NCBI RefSeq assembly: GCF_001673405.1
Contig: NZ_LZLV01000152.1
Span: forward strand, 1-64,000
Direction of reading: 5' to 3'
Length of the DNA stretch: 64,000 nt
Source of the DNA: Mycobacterium sp. 1245111.1
Lineage (GTDB): Bacteria > Actinomycetota > Actinomycetes > Mycobacteriales > Mycobacteriaceae
Numbering within the stretch: the first letter of the stretch is position 1; each line of letters begins with the position of its first letter. The notes under the pieces are model-generated. The model searched no databases and was not told the origin of the DNA. It saw only the letters and a program-made list of their open reading frames with translations. The position numbers and the translations under genes are program-made. Of the stretch, positions 32,962 to 44,454 are shown piece by piece.

Positions 32962-34434
32962 ATGACGACGACCGAACAGCAGCTGACCGCTGACGTGGTG
33001 AACGGGATCGACTTCAAGGTGGCCGACCTGTCGCTGGCCGACTACGGCCGCCGCGACATCGAGCTTTCCGAGCAGGAAATGCCGGGCCTGATGTCGCTGC
33101 GTCGTGAGTACCACGACGTCCAGCCGCTCAAGGGCGCCCGCATCTCGGGTTCGCTGCACATGACCGTGCAGACCGCGGTGCTGATCGAGACCCTGACGAG
33201 CCTCGGTGCTGAAGTTCGATGGGCGAGCTGCAACATCTTCTCCACCCAGGACCACGCCGCCGCCGCGGTGGTCGTCGGCCCGCACGGGACCCCGGAGAAG
33301 CCGCAGGGTGTGCCGGTGTTCGCGTGGAAGGGCGAGACCCTCGAGGAGTACTGGTGGGCCGCCGAGCAGATTCTGACCTGGCCCGACGAGCCGGCCAACA
33401 TGATCCTGGACGACGGTGGTGACGCCACCATGCTGGTGCTGCGCGGCGCGCAGTATGAGAAGGCCGGCGTGGTTCCGCCCGACGAGGAAGACGACTCGGC
33501 CGAGCACCGGGTGTTTTTGAACCTGCTGCGCAAGCGCTTCGAGACCGACAAGGACAAGTGGACCAAGATCGCCGCGTCGATCAAGGGTGTGTCGGAGGAG
33601 ACCACCACCGGTGTGCTGCGGCTCTACCAGTTCGCCGCCGCCGGGGAGCTGGCGTTCCCGGCAATCAACGTCAACGACTCGGTGACCAAGTCCAAGTTCG
33701 ACAACAAGTACGGCTGCCGCCACTCGCTGATCGACGGCATCAACCGCGGCACCGACGTGCTGATCGGTGGCAAGAAGGTGCTGATCTGCGGCTACGGCGA
33801 CGTCGGCAAGGGCTCGGTGGACTCGCTGGCCGGCCAGGGTGCGCGGGTGACCGTCACCGAGATCGACCCGATCAACGCCCTGCAGGCGCTGATGGAGGGC
33901 TACGACGTCAAGCGGGTCGAAGACGTCATCGGCGAGGCCGACATCGTCATCACCACCACCGGTAACAAAGACATCATCACCCTCGAGCACATGAAGGCGA
34001 TGAAGGACAAGGCGATCCTGGGCAACATCGGCCACTTCGACAACGAGATCCAGGTGGCGCGGCTGGAGAAGTCGGGAGCGATCAAGACCAACATCCGCCC
34101 ACAGGTCGACCTGTGGACCTTCCCGGACACCGGCAAGTCGATCATCCTGCTGTCCGAGGGTCGCCTGCTGAACCTCGGCAACGCGACCGGCCACCCGTCG
34201 TTCGTGATGAGCAACAGCTTCTCCAACCAGGTCATCGCGCAGATCGAGCTGTGGACCAAAAACGACGAATACGACAACGAGGTCTACCGGCTGCCCAAGC
34301 ACCTGGACGAGAAGGTGGCTCGCATCCACGTCGAAGCCCTCGGCGGCGAGCTGACCAAGCTCACCAAGGAGCAGGCCGAGTACATCGGTGTCGACGTCGA
34401 CGGCCCGTACAAGCCCGACCACTACCGCTACTGA
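32962..34434 (+). CDS. sahH: S-adenosylhomocysteine hydrolase
   Basis: 490 residues, the usual size of mycobacterial SahH. Landmarks are the NAD-binding GYGDVGKG, NVNDSVTKSKFDNKYGC (catalytic Lys and Asn region) and the C-terminal dimer-contact K-P-D-H-Y-R-Y. It splits SAH into adenosine and homocysteine, keeping methylation going. A GGAGG lies before ATG 32962 and an AT-rich promoter (ATTAATATATAAC) upstream. The minus strand has long open frames here from GC-rich codon bias only. Confidence 0.96.
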   Translation: MTTTEQQLTADVVNGIDFKVADLSLADYGRRDIELSEQEMPGLMSLRREYHDVQPLKGARISGSLHMTVQTAVLIETLTSLGAEVRWASCNIFSTQDHAAAAVVVGPHGTPEKPQGVPVFAWKGETLEEYWWAAEQILTWPDEPANMILDDGGDATMLVLRGAQYEKAGVVPPDEEDDSAEHRVFLNLLRKRFETDKDKWTKIAASIKGVSEETTTGVLRLYQFAAAGELAFPAINVNDSVTKSKFDNKYGCRHSLIDGINRGTDVLIGGKKVLICGYGDVGKGSVDSLAGQGARVTVTEIDPINALQALMEGYDVKRVEDVIGEADIVITTTGNKDIITLEHMKAMKDKAILGNIGHFDNEIQVARLEKSGAIKTNIRPQVDLWTFPDTGKSIILLSEGRLLNLGNATGHPSFVMSNSFSNQVIAQIELWTKNDEYDNEVYRLPKHLDEKVARIHVEALGGELTKLTKEQAEYIGVDVDGPYKPDHYRY

Positions 34435-34449
34435 GTTATCGCGTCGGTC

Positions 34450-34479
34450 GCCGAGCGTGACAGCACAGTCACACTCGGC
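34450..34479. terminator. Hairpin after sahH
   Basis: GCCGAG-C-GTGAC (34450-34461) pairs with GTCAC-A-CTCGGC (34468-34479) around a 6-nt loop. It lies between sahH and tmk and probably ends the sahH transcript; no T-tract. The sequence AGCGTGACTGC recurs right after it, so the element belongs to a small repeat family. Confidence 0.6.
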
Positions 34480-34531
34480 GCCAAGCGTGACTGCATCATC
34501 ACAATCAGCACGGCGCGACTAGGCTCGCGCC

Positions 34532-35161
34532 GTGCTGATTGCTATCGAGGGCGTCGACGGCGCCGGCAAGCGGACGCTCACCGATGGCCTACGCGCGACG
34601 TTCCAGGCCGCCGGGAAATCCGTGGCGACGCTGGCCTTTCCGCGCTACGGGCAGTCGGTGACCGCCGACGTGGCGGCCGAGGCGCTGCACGGCCGGCACG
34701 GTGACCTGGCTTCCTCGGTGTATGCGATGGCGATGCTGTTCGCACTCGACCGCGCGGGCGGCGCGGATCAGATTCGCGACCTGCGCCGCGACCACGACCT
34801 GGTGATCCTGGATCGCTACGTCGCGTCCAATGCCGCGTACAGCGCCGCGCGCCTGCACCAGCGGGCCGACGGCGAGGCGGTCGGCTGGGTGCACGAGCTG
34901 GAATACGGCCGGCTGGGGTTGCCGACGCCGGACTGGCAGGTGCTGCTCGGGGTTTCGGCTGAACTCGCTGATCAGCGCGCCCGCCACCGGGCCAGCGTGG
35001 ACCGCGGCCGGGAACGCGACGCCTACGAACGCGACATCGGACTGCAGCAGCGCACCGCCGCGGTCTACGCCGAATTGGCGGCGGCGAACTGGGTTGGACG
35101 GTGGCTGGTGGTCGACGAGACGGTCGATCCGGGCGGGCTCGCGGCTCAGTTAATGGCCTAG
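34532..35161 (+). CDS. tmk: Thymidylate kinase
   Basis: 209 residues. P-loop EGVDGAGKRTL at the start, the DR(Y/H) motif in ILDRYVASNAAYSAARL and the lid arginines later (RHRASVDRGRERDAYERD). The K-R-T-L version of the P-loop and the Y-G-Q-S-V acceptor region are typical of mycobacterial TMPK. It phosphorylates dTMP to dTDP. GTG 34532. Followed by mtrA after about 85 bp, as in M. tuberculosis. Confidence 0.95.
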   Translation: MLIAIEGVDGAGKRTLTDGLRATFQAAGKSVATLAFPRYGQSVTADVAAEALHGRHGDLASSVYAMAMLFALDRAGGADQIRDLRRDHDLVILDRYVASNAAYSAARLHQRADGEAVGWVHELEYGRLGLPTPDWQVLLGVSAELADQRARHRASVDRGRERDAYERDIGLQQRTAAVYAELAAANWVGRWLVVDETVDPGGLAAQLMA

Positions 35162-35247
35162 TTGCCGCCCCGTTGTGAGTCAGCTGTGGTAATAGGTGCA
35201 CGAAACACGCGTGTGGTAGCCCCCTTTTGGCCCGTTCTGGTGACACC

Positions 35248-35934
35248 ATGGAGACCATGAGGCAAAGGATTCTCGTGGTTGACGACGACGCGTCGCTGGC
35301 CGAGATGCTGACCATTGTGCTGCGGGGAGAAGGTTTCGACACCGCCGTCATTGGTGATGGCACCCAGGCGCTGACCGCGGTACGTGAACTGCGGCCCGAC
35401 CTGGTGTTGCTGGACTTGATGCTGCCGGGCATGAACGGCATCGACGTATGCCGGGTGCTGCGCGCCGACTCCGGGGTCCCGATCGTGATGCTCACGGCCA
35501 AGACCGACACGGTCGACGTGGTGCTCGGGCTGGAGTCGGGCGCCGACGACTACATCATGAAGCCGTTCAAGCCGAAGGAGCTGGTCGCCCGCGTGCGGGC
35601 GCGGTTGCGGCGCAATGAAGACGAGCCGGCCGAGATGCTCTCGATCGCCGATGTCGACATCGACGTGCCCGCCCACAAGGTCACCCGCAACGGCGAGCAG
35701 ATCTCGTTGACGCCGCTGGAGTTCGACCTGCTCGTGGCGTTGGCGCGCAAACCGCGCCAGGTGTTTACTCGTGATGTGCTGCTCGAACAGGTGTGGGGCT
35801 ACCGCCACCCCGCGGACACCCGTTTGGTGAACGTGCACGTCCAGCGTCTGCGGGCCAAGGTCGAAAAAGACCCGGAAAACCCGACCGTTGTACTGACCGT
35901 TCGAGGAGTGGGTTACAAGGCCGGACCTCCGTGA
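35248..35934 (+). CDS. mtrA: Response regulator MtrA
   Basis: 228 residues, essentially the M. tuberculosis sequence. Receiver domain with phospho-acceptor Asp56 (LVLLDLMLPG) and the conserved Lys in MLTAKTD, then an OmpR-type winged helix (RQVFTRDVLLEQVWGYRHPADTRLVNVHVQRLRAK). MtrA is essential and regulates dnaA, rpf/ripA, fbpB and cell division genes. ATG 35248 gives the known METMRQRILVVDDD start. mtrB follows 34 bp later. Confidence 0.98.
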   Translation: METMRQRILVVDDDASLAEMLTIVLRGEGFDTAVIGDGTQALTAVRELRPDLVLLDLMLPGMNGIDVCRVLRADSGVPIVMLTAKTDTVDVVLGLESGADDYIMKPFKPKELVARVRARLRRNEDEPAEMLSIADVDIDVPAHKVTRNGEQISLTPLEFDLLVALARKPRQVFTRDVLLEQVWGYRHPADTRLVNVHVQRLRAKVEKDPENPTVVLTVRGVGYKAGPP

Positions 35935-35968
35935 TCCTGAAGCGTCGCAATAAGTTGGAGCGGCGCGG

Positions 35969-37627
35969 GTGATCTGGGGGTCGAGACCACGTTTTCGTGG
36001 TCGTTTTGGCCGGTCCGGCCCTGTCATGCGGGGCATGGGCACACTGAGCCGCGCGCTGGGCGTGGCGTGGCGCCGCTCCTTGCAGCTTCGGGTGCTCGCC
36101 CTGACTCTCGGCATGTCGCTGACCGTGATCCTGGCGCTGGGCTTCGTGCTGACCAGCCAGGTCACCAACCGCGTGCTGGACGTCAAGCTTCGCGCCGCCA
36201 CCGAGCAGATCGAGCGCGCCCGCAGCACGGTCAGCGGGATCGTCAGCGGTGAAGAGGCCCGCTCGCTGGACAGCAGCTTGCAGCTGGCCCGCAACACGTT
36301 GACGTCCAAGACCGACCCCACGTCCGGGGCGGGCTTGGCCGGCGCGTTCGACGCGGTGCTGGTGGTGCCCGGTCAGGGCCCGCGCCCGGCGGCGTCGGCC
36401 GGGCCGGTCGACCAATTGCCGGATTCGCTAAGGGAATTCGTCAAGGCCGGGCAGGTGGCCTACCAGTACGCGACCGTGCACACCGAAGGCTTCTCGGGCC
36501 CGGCGCTGGTGATCGGCACCCCGACGACCTCGCGGGTGAACAACCTCGAGCTGTACCTGGTGTTCCCGCTGGGCAACGAGCAGAGCACGATCGCGCTGGT
36601 CCGCGGAACCATGGCCACGGGCGGTCTAGTGCTGATGGTGCTGCTGGCCGGCATCGCATGGCTGGTCACCCGCCAGGTGGTGGTCCCGGTCCGGGCCGCC
36701 GCGCGGACGGCCGAACGATTCGCCGACGGCCATCTGTCCGAACGGATTCCGATCCGCGGCGAAGACGACATGGCCCGGCTGGCGGTGTCGTTCAACGACA
36801 TGGCCGAGAGCCTGTCGCGCCAGATCGCACAGCTCGAGGAGTTCGGAAACCTGCAGCGCCGATTCACCTCCGACGTCAGCCACGAACTGCGCACCCCGCT
36901 GACCACCGTCCGGATGGCCGCCGACCTGATCCACGACCACATGGAAGACCTCGAGCCCGCGCTGCAGCGGTCCACCGAGTTGATGGTCAACGAGCTGGAC
37001 CGGTTCGAGTCGCTGCTCAGCGATCTGCTGGAAATCTCGCGTCACGACGCCGGTGTCGCCGAATTGTCGGTTGAGGCAGTGGATCTGCGGACAACCGTCA
37101 ACAACGCGCTGAGCAATGTCGGGCACCTGGCCGAAGACGCCGGCGTACAGATGATCGTCGACATGCCGGAAGAGGACGTCATCGCCGAGGTCGATCCACG
37201 CCGGGTCGAGCGCATTCTGCGCAACCTGATCGCGAATGCGATCGACCATGCGGAGCACAAACCGGTCCGCATCCGGATGGGCTACGACGAAGACACCGTC
37301 GCGGTGACCGTGCGTGATTACGGCGTCGGCCTTCGGCCCGGCGAGGAGAAGTTGGTGTTCAGCCGGTTCTGGCGCTCCGACCCGTCGCGGGTGCGGCGAT
37401 CCGGGGGGACCGGTCTAGGCCTGGCGATCAGCGTCGAGGACGCCCGGCTGCACCAGGGACGACTGGAAGCCTGGGGGGAGCCGGGTAACGGCGCCTGCTT
37501 CCGGCTCACCCTTCCGCTGGTTCGCGGACACAAGGTGACAACCAGCCCGCTGCCGATGAAACCTGTTGCCCCAGAACGGAACGAGCGCCCACCCCGGCAA
37601 CGCGAGCACGCCGAGCGGGGCGTGTGA
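35969..37627 (+). CDS. mtrB: Sensor histidine kinase MtrB
   Basis: 552 residues. TM1 around residues 41-62, an extracellular domain of about 150 residues, TM2 around 216-234, HAMP (235-285) and HisKA with the phosphoryl-accepting His305 in SDVSHELRTPL. The ATP-binding domain shows N-box NLIANAIDHAEH and glycine boxes DYGVGLRPG and GGTGLGLAI. It is membrane-anchored at septa and poles and phosphorylates MtrA. GTG 35969 corresponds to the known N-terminus. The stop shares one base with the lpqB start (TGATG). Confidence 0.97.
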   Translation: MIWGSRPRFRGRFGRSGPVMRGMGTLSRALGVAWRRSLQLRVLALTLGMSLTVILALGFVLTSQVTNRVLDVKLRAATEQIERARSTVSGIVSGEEARSLDSSLQLARNTLTSKTDPTSGAGLAGAFDAVLVVPGQGPRPAASAGPVDQLPDSLREFVKAGQVAYQYATVHTEGFSGPALVIGTPTTSRVNNLELYLVFPLGNEQSTIALVRGTMATGGLVLMVLLAGIAWLVTRQVVVPVRAAARTAERFADGHLSERIPIRGEDDMARLAVSFNDMAESLSRQIAQLEEFGNLQRRFTSDVSHELRTPLTTVRMAADLIHDHMEDLEPALQRSTELMVNELDRFESLLSDLLEISRHDAGVAELSVEAVDLRTTVNNALSNVGHLAEDAGVQMIVDMPEEDVIAEVDPRRVERILRNLIANAIDHAEHKPVRIRMGYDEDTVAVTVRDYGVGLRPGEEKLVFSRFWRSDPSRVRRSGGTGLGLAISVEDARLHQGRLEAWGEPGNGACFRLTLPLVRGHKVTTSPLPMKPVAPERNERPPRQREHAERGV

Positions 37628-39387
37628 TGCGTCGGGTAATCGCGCTCCTGGCAGCGTCGACCCTCGTCCTGGCCGCCTGCGCGGGGGTGCCGAATGGATC
37701 GGCGCCACAGGCCATCGGCACCGTCGACCGGCCGGCGCCGGCGAACCTGCCCAAGCCGACGCCCGGCATGGAACCCGACGTGCTGTTGCGCGAATTCCTC
37801 AAGGCCACCGCCGATCCGGCCAACCGGCACCTCGCGGCCCGGCAGTTCCTCACCCAGACGGCGTCCAACAAGTGGGACGACGCCGGTAGCGCGCTGCTCA
37901 TCGACCACGTGGTATTCGTCGAAACCCACAGCGCCGAAAGGGTTTCCGTGGCCATGCGGGCCGAGGTCCTCGGTTCGCTGTCGGACATTGGTGTTTTCGA
38001 GACCGCCGAGGGCCAGCTGCCCGACCCCGGGCCGATCGAACTGGTCAAGACGCCGGGCGGTTGGCGTATCGACAAGCTACCCGACGGTGTGTTCCTGGAC
38101 TGGCAGCAATTTCAGGCCACCTACAAGCGCAACACGCTGTATTTCTCCGACCCGACCGGCAAGACGATGGTGCCGGACCCGCGCTACGTCGCCGTGTCCG
38201 ATCGCGACCAGCTGGCCACCGAGCTGGTGTCCAAGCTGATCGCCGGACCGCGCCCCGAGATGTCGAAAAGCGTGCACAACATGCTGACCTCGCCGGTGCG
38301 ACTGCGGGGCCCGGTGACCCGCGCCGACGGCGGCAAGGGCGGCATCGGTCGCGGCTACGGCGGCGCCCGCATCGACTTGGAATTGCTGACCGTCGCCGAC
38401 CCGCGCAGCAGGCAACTCGTTGCGGCACAGATCATCTGGACACTGGCTCGCGCCGACATCAAGGGGCCGTACGTGATCAAGGCCGACGGGGCCTCGCTCG
38501 ACGAGCGCTTCGCCGACGGCTGGAACACCACCGACGTCGCAGCCACCGACCCGGGGGTGGCCGAAGGCGCGGCCGCCGGGGTGCACGCGCTGATCGGCGG
38601 ACGCATCGTGGCACTCGACGGCCAGCGCTCCGACCCGGTGCCGGGCGCCTTTGGCCGGGCCACCGACCAGGCCGCCGCCGCGCTGTCGCGTAACGGGCAC
38701 CGGGCGGCCTCGGTGGTGGTGCAACGGCCCGGCGCCCCCGACATGGCGTCGTCGCTGTGGATCGGCGACCTCGGTGGCGAGGCAGCAGAAGCCGCTGACG
38801 GACATACCCTTTCGCGACCGACCTGGTCGCTGGACGACGCGGTATGGGTGGTGGCCGACGGCAACACAGTGCTGCGCGCCATCCAGGAAACCGCCTCCGG
38901 GCAACCCGCGCGCCTGCCAGTCGACTCGGCCGCGGTGTCCAGTCACTTCCCCGGCGTCATCGCCGAGTTGCAGCTGTCCCGTGACGGCACGCGCGCGGCG
39001 ATGGTGATCAACGGGCAGGTGATCTGCGCCAGCGTCGAGCAGACTCAGGCCGGCCAGTTCGCGCTGACCTATCCGCGGCGGCTCGGCTTCGGGCTGGGCT
39101 CCTCGGTCGTGTCGCTGGCCTGGCGCACCGACGAGGACATCGCGGTGAGCCGCAACGACGCCGAGCACCCGGTGTCCTACGTCAACATCGACGGGGTGAA
39201 CTCCGATGCGCCGACCGGCCATCTGCAGCAACCGGTCGGGGTGATCGCGGCCAACCCGTCGACGGTGTACGTCGCCGATCCGCGCGGCGTGATGCAGCTG
39301 TCGATCTCCGGCGCCGAAGGCGTGCAGGGTTGGATCGACGTCCCAGCGTTCATGGTCGGCGGAGCGATGCCGGTGATGCCCGGCTGA
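37627..39387 (+). CDS. lpqB: Lipoprotein LpqB, MtrAB accessory protein
   Basis: 586 residues. Signal peptide with lipobox L-A-A-C at residues about 15-18 (VLAACAG), then a GerMN-type domain and a C-terminal beta-propeller-like domain (VIAELQLSRDGTRAAMVINGQ). LpqB is a membrane lipoprotein that interacts with MtrB and affects MtrA phosphorylation and cell-wall growth. ATG 37627 is preferred over the GTG one codon earlier because it forms the usual TGATG overlap with mtrB. Confidence 0.95.
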   Translation: MRRVIALLAASTLVLAACAGVPNGSAPQAIGTVDRPAPANLPKPTPGMEPDVLLREFLKATADPANRHLAARQFLTQTASNKWDDAGSALLIDHVVFVETHSAERVSVAMRAEVLGSLSDIGVFETAEGQLPDPGPIELVKTPGGWRIDKLPDGVFLDWQQFQATYKRNTLYFSDPTGKTMVPDPRYVAVSDRDQLATELVSKLIAGPRPEMSKSVHNMLTSPVRLRGPVTRADGGKGGIGRGYGGARIDLELLTVADPRSRQLVAAQIIWTLARADIKGPYVIKADGASLDERFADGWNTTDVAATDPGVAEGAAAGVHALIGGRIVALDGQRSDPVPGAFGRATDQAAAALSRNGHRAASVVVQRPGAPDMASSLWIGDLGGEAAEAADGHTLSRPTWSLDDAVWVVADGNTVLRAIQETASGQPARLPVDSAAVSSHFPGVIAELQLSRDGTRAAMVINGQVICASVEQTQAGQFALTYPRRLGFGLGSSVVSLAWRTDEDIAVSRNDAEHPVSYVNIDGVNSDAPTGHLQQPVGVIAANPSTVYVADPRGVMQLSISGAEGVQGWIDVPAFMVGGAMPVMPG

Positions 39388-39430
39388 GTCGCCGGACAGA
39401 AGTGTCGGTGCCTGGCGGCAGAATTGCGCC

Positions 39431-40069
39431 GTGCTGGATCTGGTCCTACCGCTGGAATGCGGCGGCTGCGGGACGCCGTCGACCCGGTGGTGTGCAGTCT
39501 GCGCCGCCGAGTTGGCCTTGGGTCCCGACGCGCCACGAGTCGTCACCCCGCGCATCGATCCCCAGGTACCGGTGTTCGCGCTGGGCCGCTACGCCGGTGC
39601 GCGCCGGCGCGCGATCGTCGGGGTAAAGGACCGCGGCCGCGCGGACCTGGCCACGCCGCTGTCCCGTTCGCTGGCCCTGGGCTTGGACCGGCTGCTGGGA
39701 TGGGGTCTGCTCACGGTGCCGTTGACCGTCGTCGCGGCCCCGACCCGCAGCTGGTCGGCCCGGCAGCGCGGGGGAGATCCGGTCACCCGGATCGCCGCAC
39801 TGGCGACGGCCGGTCATCCCGGTATCACGATCGCCCGCGCGCTGCGGATGAAACCTTGGGCACGCGACTCGGCTGGGCTGGACAGCGCCACACGCGAACG
39901 TAATATCGCCGGCCGGGTGTTGCTGACGCGACGCCGCCTGCCGGCCTGTGGTGAGGTGCTGTTGGTCGACGACATCGTCACGACCGGGGCGACCGCGCGT
40001 GAGTCGGTCCGCGTGCTGCAGGCCGCCGGCACGCGGGTGTCGGCTGTGCTGGCGTTAGCTGCGGCGTGA
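39431..40069 (+). CDS. ComF family phosphoribosyltransferase-like protein (Rv3242c-like)
   Basis: 212 residues. A Cys-rich zinc knuckle opens the protein (LECGGCGTPSTRWCAVC), and the phosphoribosyltransferase PRPP-binding motif VLLVDDIVTTGATARES lies near the C-terminus. ComF-like proteins assist DNA uptake in competent bacteria; in mycobacteria the role is unknown. GTG 39431 gives VLDLVLPLECGG. It stands alone between lpqB and the hpf promoter region. Confidence 0.88.
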   Translation: MLDLVLPLECGGCGTPSTRWCAVCAAELALGPDAPRVVTPRIDPQVPVFALGRYAGARRRAIVGVKDRGRADLATPLSRSLALGLDRLLGWGLLTVPLTVVAAPTRSWSARQRGGDPVTRIAALATAGHPGITIARALRMKPWARDSAGLDSATRERNIAGRVLLTRRRLPACGEVLLVDDIVTTGATARESVRVLQAAGTRVSAVLALAAA

Positions 40070-40332
40070 GCGTTTGTGAAGAACTCGCAACAGGTCGCCC
40101 AAAATGGTGGCACTGCTGCCCGTCCACGGTCTACCGTCGATCGCAAGCACCAACAACGCCTTAACGCAGCGCAAATCGCAGCTTGAGGCGCCACCGTCAA
40201 CGGTAGGGGGTGAGTTTTCGACACCTTGCATCGGCGGGCGGCCAATCCTGTTCTGACAACCCCGTCGGCGCGTGCACCCATAACCGGGCGCGCTTAGCTG
40301 CGTGCAATGCGAGAGAAGGCGAGTTGTCAAGC
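40070..40332. promoter_or_regulatory. Upstream region of hpf
   Basis: 263 bp with no supported gene. Contains a short inverted repeat ACCGTC-AACGGT (around 40192-40203) and several CGCAAAT/GCGCAAA motifs. No clear -10/-35 pair or DosR box was recognised, although hpf-type genes are often stress-regulated. Confidence 0.35.
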
Positions 40333-41022
40333 ATGTCAAGGCAAACCGTGGATTCCGGACAGCTGCTGGCAGAACCTCCGGTCGACATCGACGAGCACGA
40401 ACCGACCCCGCACGCCGAGGTCGTGGTGAAAGGGCGCAACGTCGAGATCCCTGACCACTTCCGCGTCTACGTCTCGCAGAAACTCGCCCGCCTGGAGCGA
40501 TTCGATCGAACCGTCTACCTGTTCGACGTCGAACTCGACCACGAACGCAATCGTCGCCAGCGCAAGTCCTGTCAGCATGTCGAGATCACCGCTCGCGGTC
40601 GCGGCCCCGTGGTCCGGGGCGAAGCGTGCGCCGACAGCTTCTATGCCGCGCTCGAGGCCGCGGTCGCCAAACTGGAGGGCCGACTGCGCCGCGTGAAGGA
40701 TCGCCGCAAGGTCCACTACGGCGACAAGACCCCGGTGTCCCTGGCCGCCGCCACCGCCGTCGTGCCGCAACCCGAGCCGGCGTTCGACGACATCGAGACC
40801 CCGCACTTCGGGGACCCCGAGGGCACCAATGGTCATCACCTGCCCGGGCGCGTCGTGCGCACCAAGGAGCACGAGGCCAAGCCGATGTCGGTCGATGACG
40901 CGCTGTACGAGATGGAACTCCTCGGCCACGACTTTTTCCTCTTCTACGACAGCCAGACCGAACGGCCCAGCGTGGTCTACCGCCGGCACGCCTATGACTA
41001 CGGACTGATTCGCCTGGCCTGA
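40333..41022 (+). CDS. hpf: Long ribosome hibernation promoting factor (HPF/RaiA family)
   Basis: 229 residues: an N-terminal RaiA/YfiA domain (about 30-130; VVVKGRNVEIPDHFRVYVSQKLARLERFD) and a C-terminal dimerisation domain (about 170-229; KPMSVDDALYEMELLGHDFFLFYDSQTERPSVVYRRHAYDYGLI). The long form is the type that makes 100S ribosome dimers or stabilises idle 70S ribosomes in stationary phase. ATG 40333; a TTG at 40324 is less likely. Rv3241c orthologue; secA1 follows. Confidence 0.93.
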   Translation: MSRQTVDSGQLLAEPPVDIDEHEPTPHAEVVVKGRNVEIPDHFRVYVSQKLARLERFDRTVYLFDVELDHERNRRQRKSCQHVEITARGRGPVVRGEACADSFYAALEAAVAKLEGRLRRVKDRRKVHYGDKTPVSLAAATAVVPQPEPAFDDIETPHFGDPEGTNGHHLPGRVVRTKEHEAKPMSVDDALYEMELLGHDFFLFYDSQTERPSVVYRRHAYDYGLIRLA

Positions 41023-41158
41023 CGCCCGAGGTAAACAGTCCGATCGGGCTCGTCACCTAGGATGGGGGACGCTGAAGACTTCGATCCCGCCCGGTGACGA
41101 TGCAGAGTGCGTAGCGCGATGAGAAGGAGCCGGGCAATTTGCCCTAGGGGACAAAGCT

Positions 41159-43963
<2,805 letters not shown>

Positions 43964-43967
43964 TCCG

Positions 43968-44450
43968 ATGGACGTCAAGGAAGTCCTGCTGCCCAGCATG
44001 GGCGTACGTTACGAGTTCACCAGCACCCACGGTGAGCGGATTGGGATCGTGGCGCGGCGGGGCGGCTACTTCGACGTGGTGCTCTACGGCGCCGACGACC
44101 CCGACGAAGCCCACCCGGTCTTTCGGCTCACCGACGAGGAAGCCGATGCGGTCGCACAGATCCTGGGCGCCCCGCGCATCGCCGAACGCTTCACCGAGTT
44201 GACCAAGGAGATACCGGGGCTGGAGGCCGGCCAAGTCCACATCCTGCCGGGCGGCATCTTCGTCGACCGGCCGCTTGGGGACACCCGGGCCCGAACCAGG
44301 ACCGGCGCATCGATCGTCGCGATCGTGCGCAACGACCAGGTGCTCGCTTCGCCTGGGCCTTCCGAACTGCTGCGCGCCGAGGACGTATTGATCGTCGTGG
44401 GCACCGAGGCCGGAATCAGGGGCGTGCAGCAGCTCGTCCAAAAGGGCTGA
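43968..44450 (+). CDS. Cation:proton antiporter regulatory subunit (Rv3237c-like)
   Basis: 160 residues. The first half looks like a nucleotide-binding or regulatory strand-helix domain (EVLLPSMGVRYEFTSTHGERIGIV); residues about 75-155 resemble a TrkA-C (RCK-C) domain (GTRARTRTGASIVAIVRNDQVL ... VLIVVGTEAGIRG). Such subunits gate the KefB/KhtU-type transporter encoded next. ATG 43968 directly follows the secA1 stop (4 bp), and the next gene's GTG follows 4 bp after this stop, so the pair is co-expressed. Confidence 0.85.
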   Translation: MDVKEVLLPSMGVRYEFTSTHGERIGIVARRGGYFDVVLYGADDPDEAHPVFRLTDEEADAVAQILGAPRIAERFTELTKEIPGLEAGQVHILPGGIFVDRPLGDTRARTRTGASIVAIVRNDQVLASPGPSELLRAEDVLIVVGTEAGIRGVQQLVQKG

Positions 44451-44454
44451 GCGC

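Noticed and set aside
32935..34422. Very long open frame antisense to sahH (about 495 codons), and similar long antisense frames opposite the phosphomannomutase, lpqB, secA1 and desA3 genes
   Set aside because: They mirror the real genes in GC-rich sequence, their translations are low-complexity Arg/Val/His/Gln-rich without any family motif, and they have no ribosome-binding sites.
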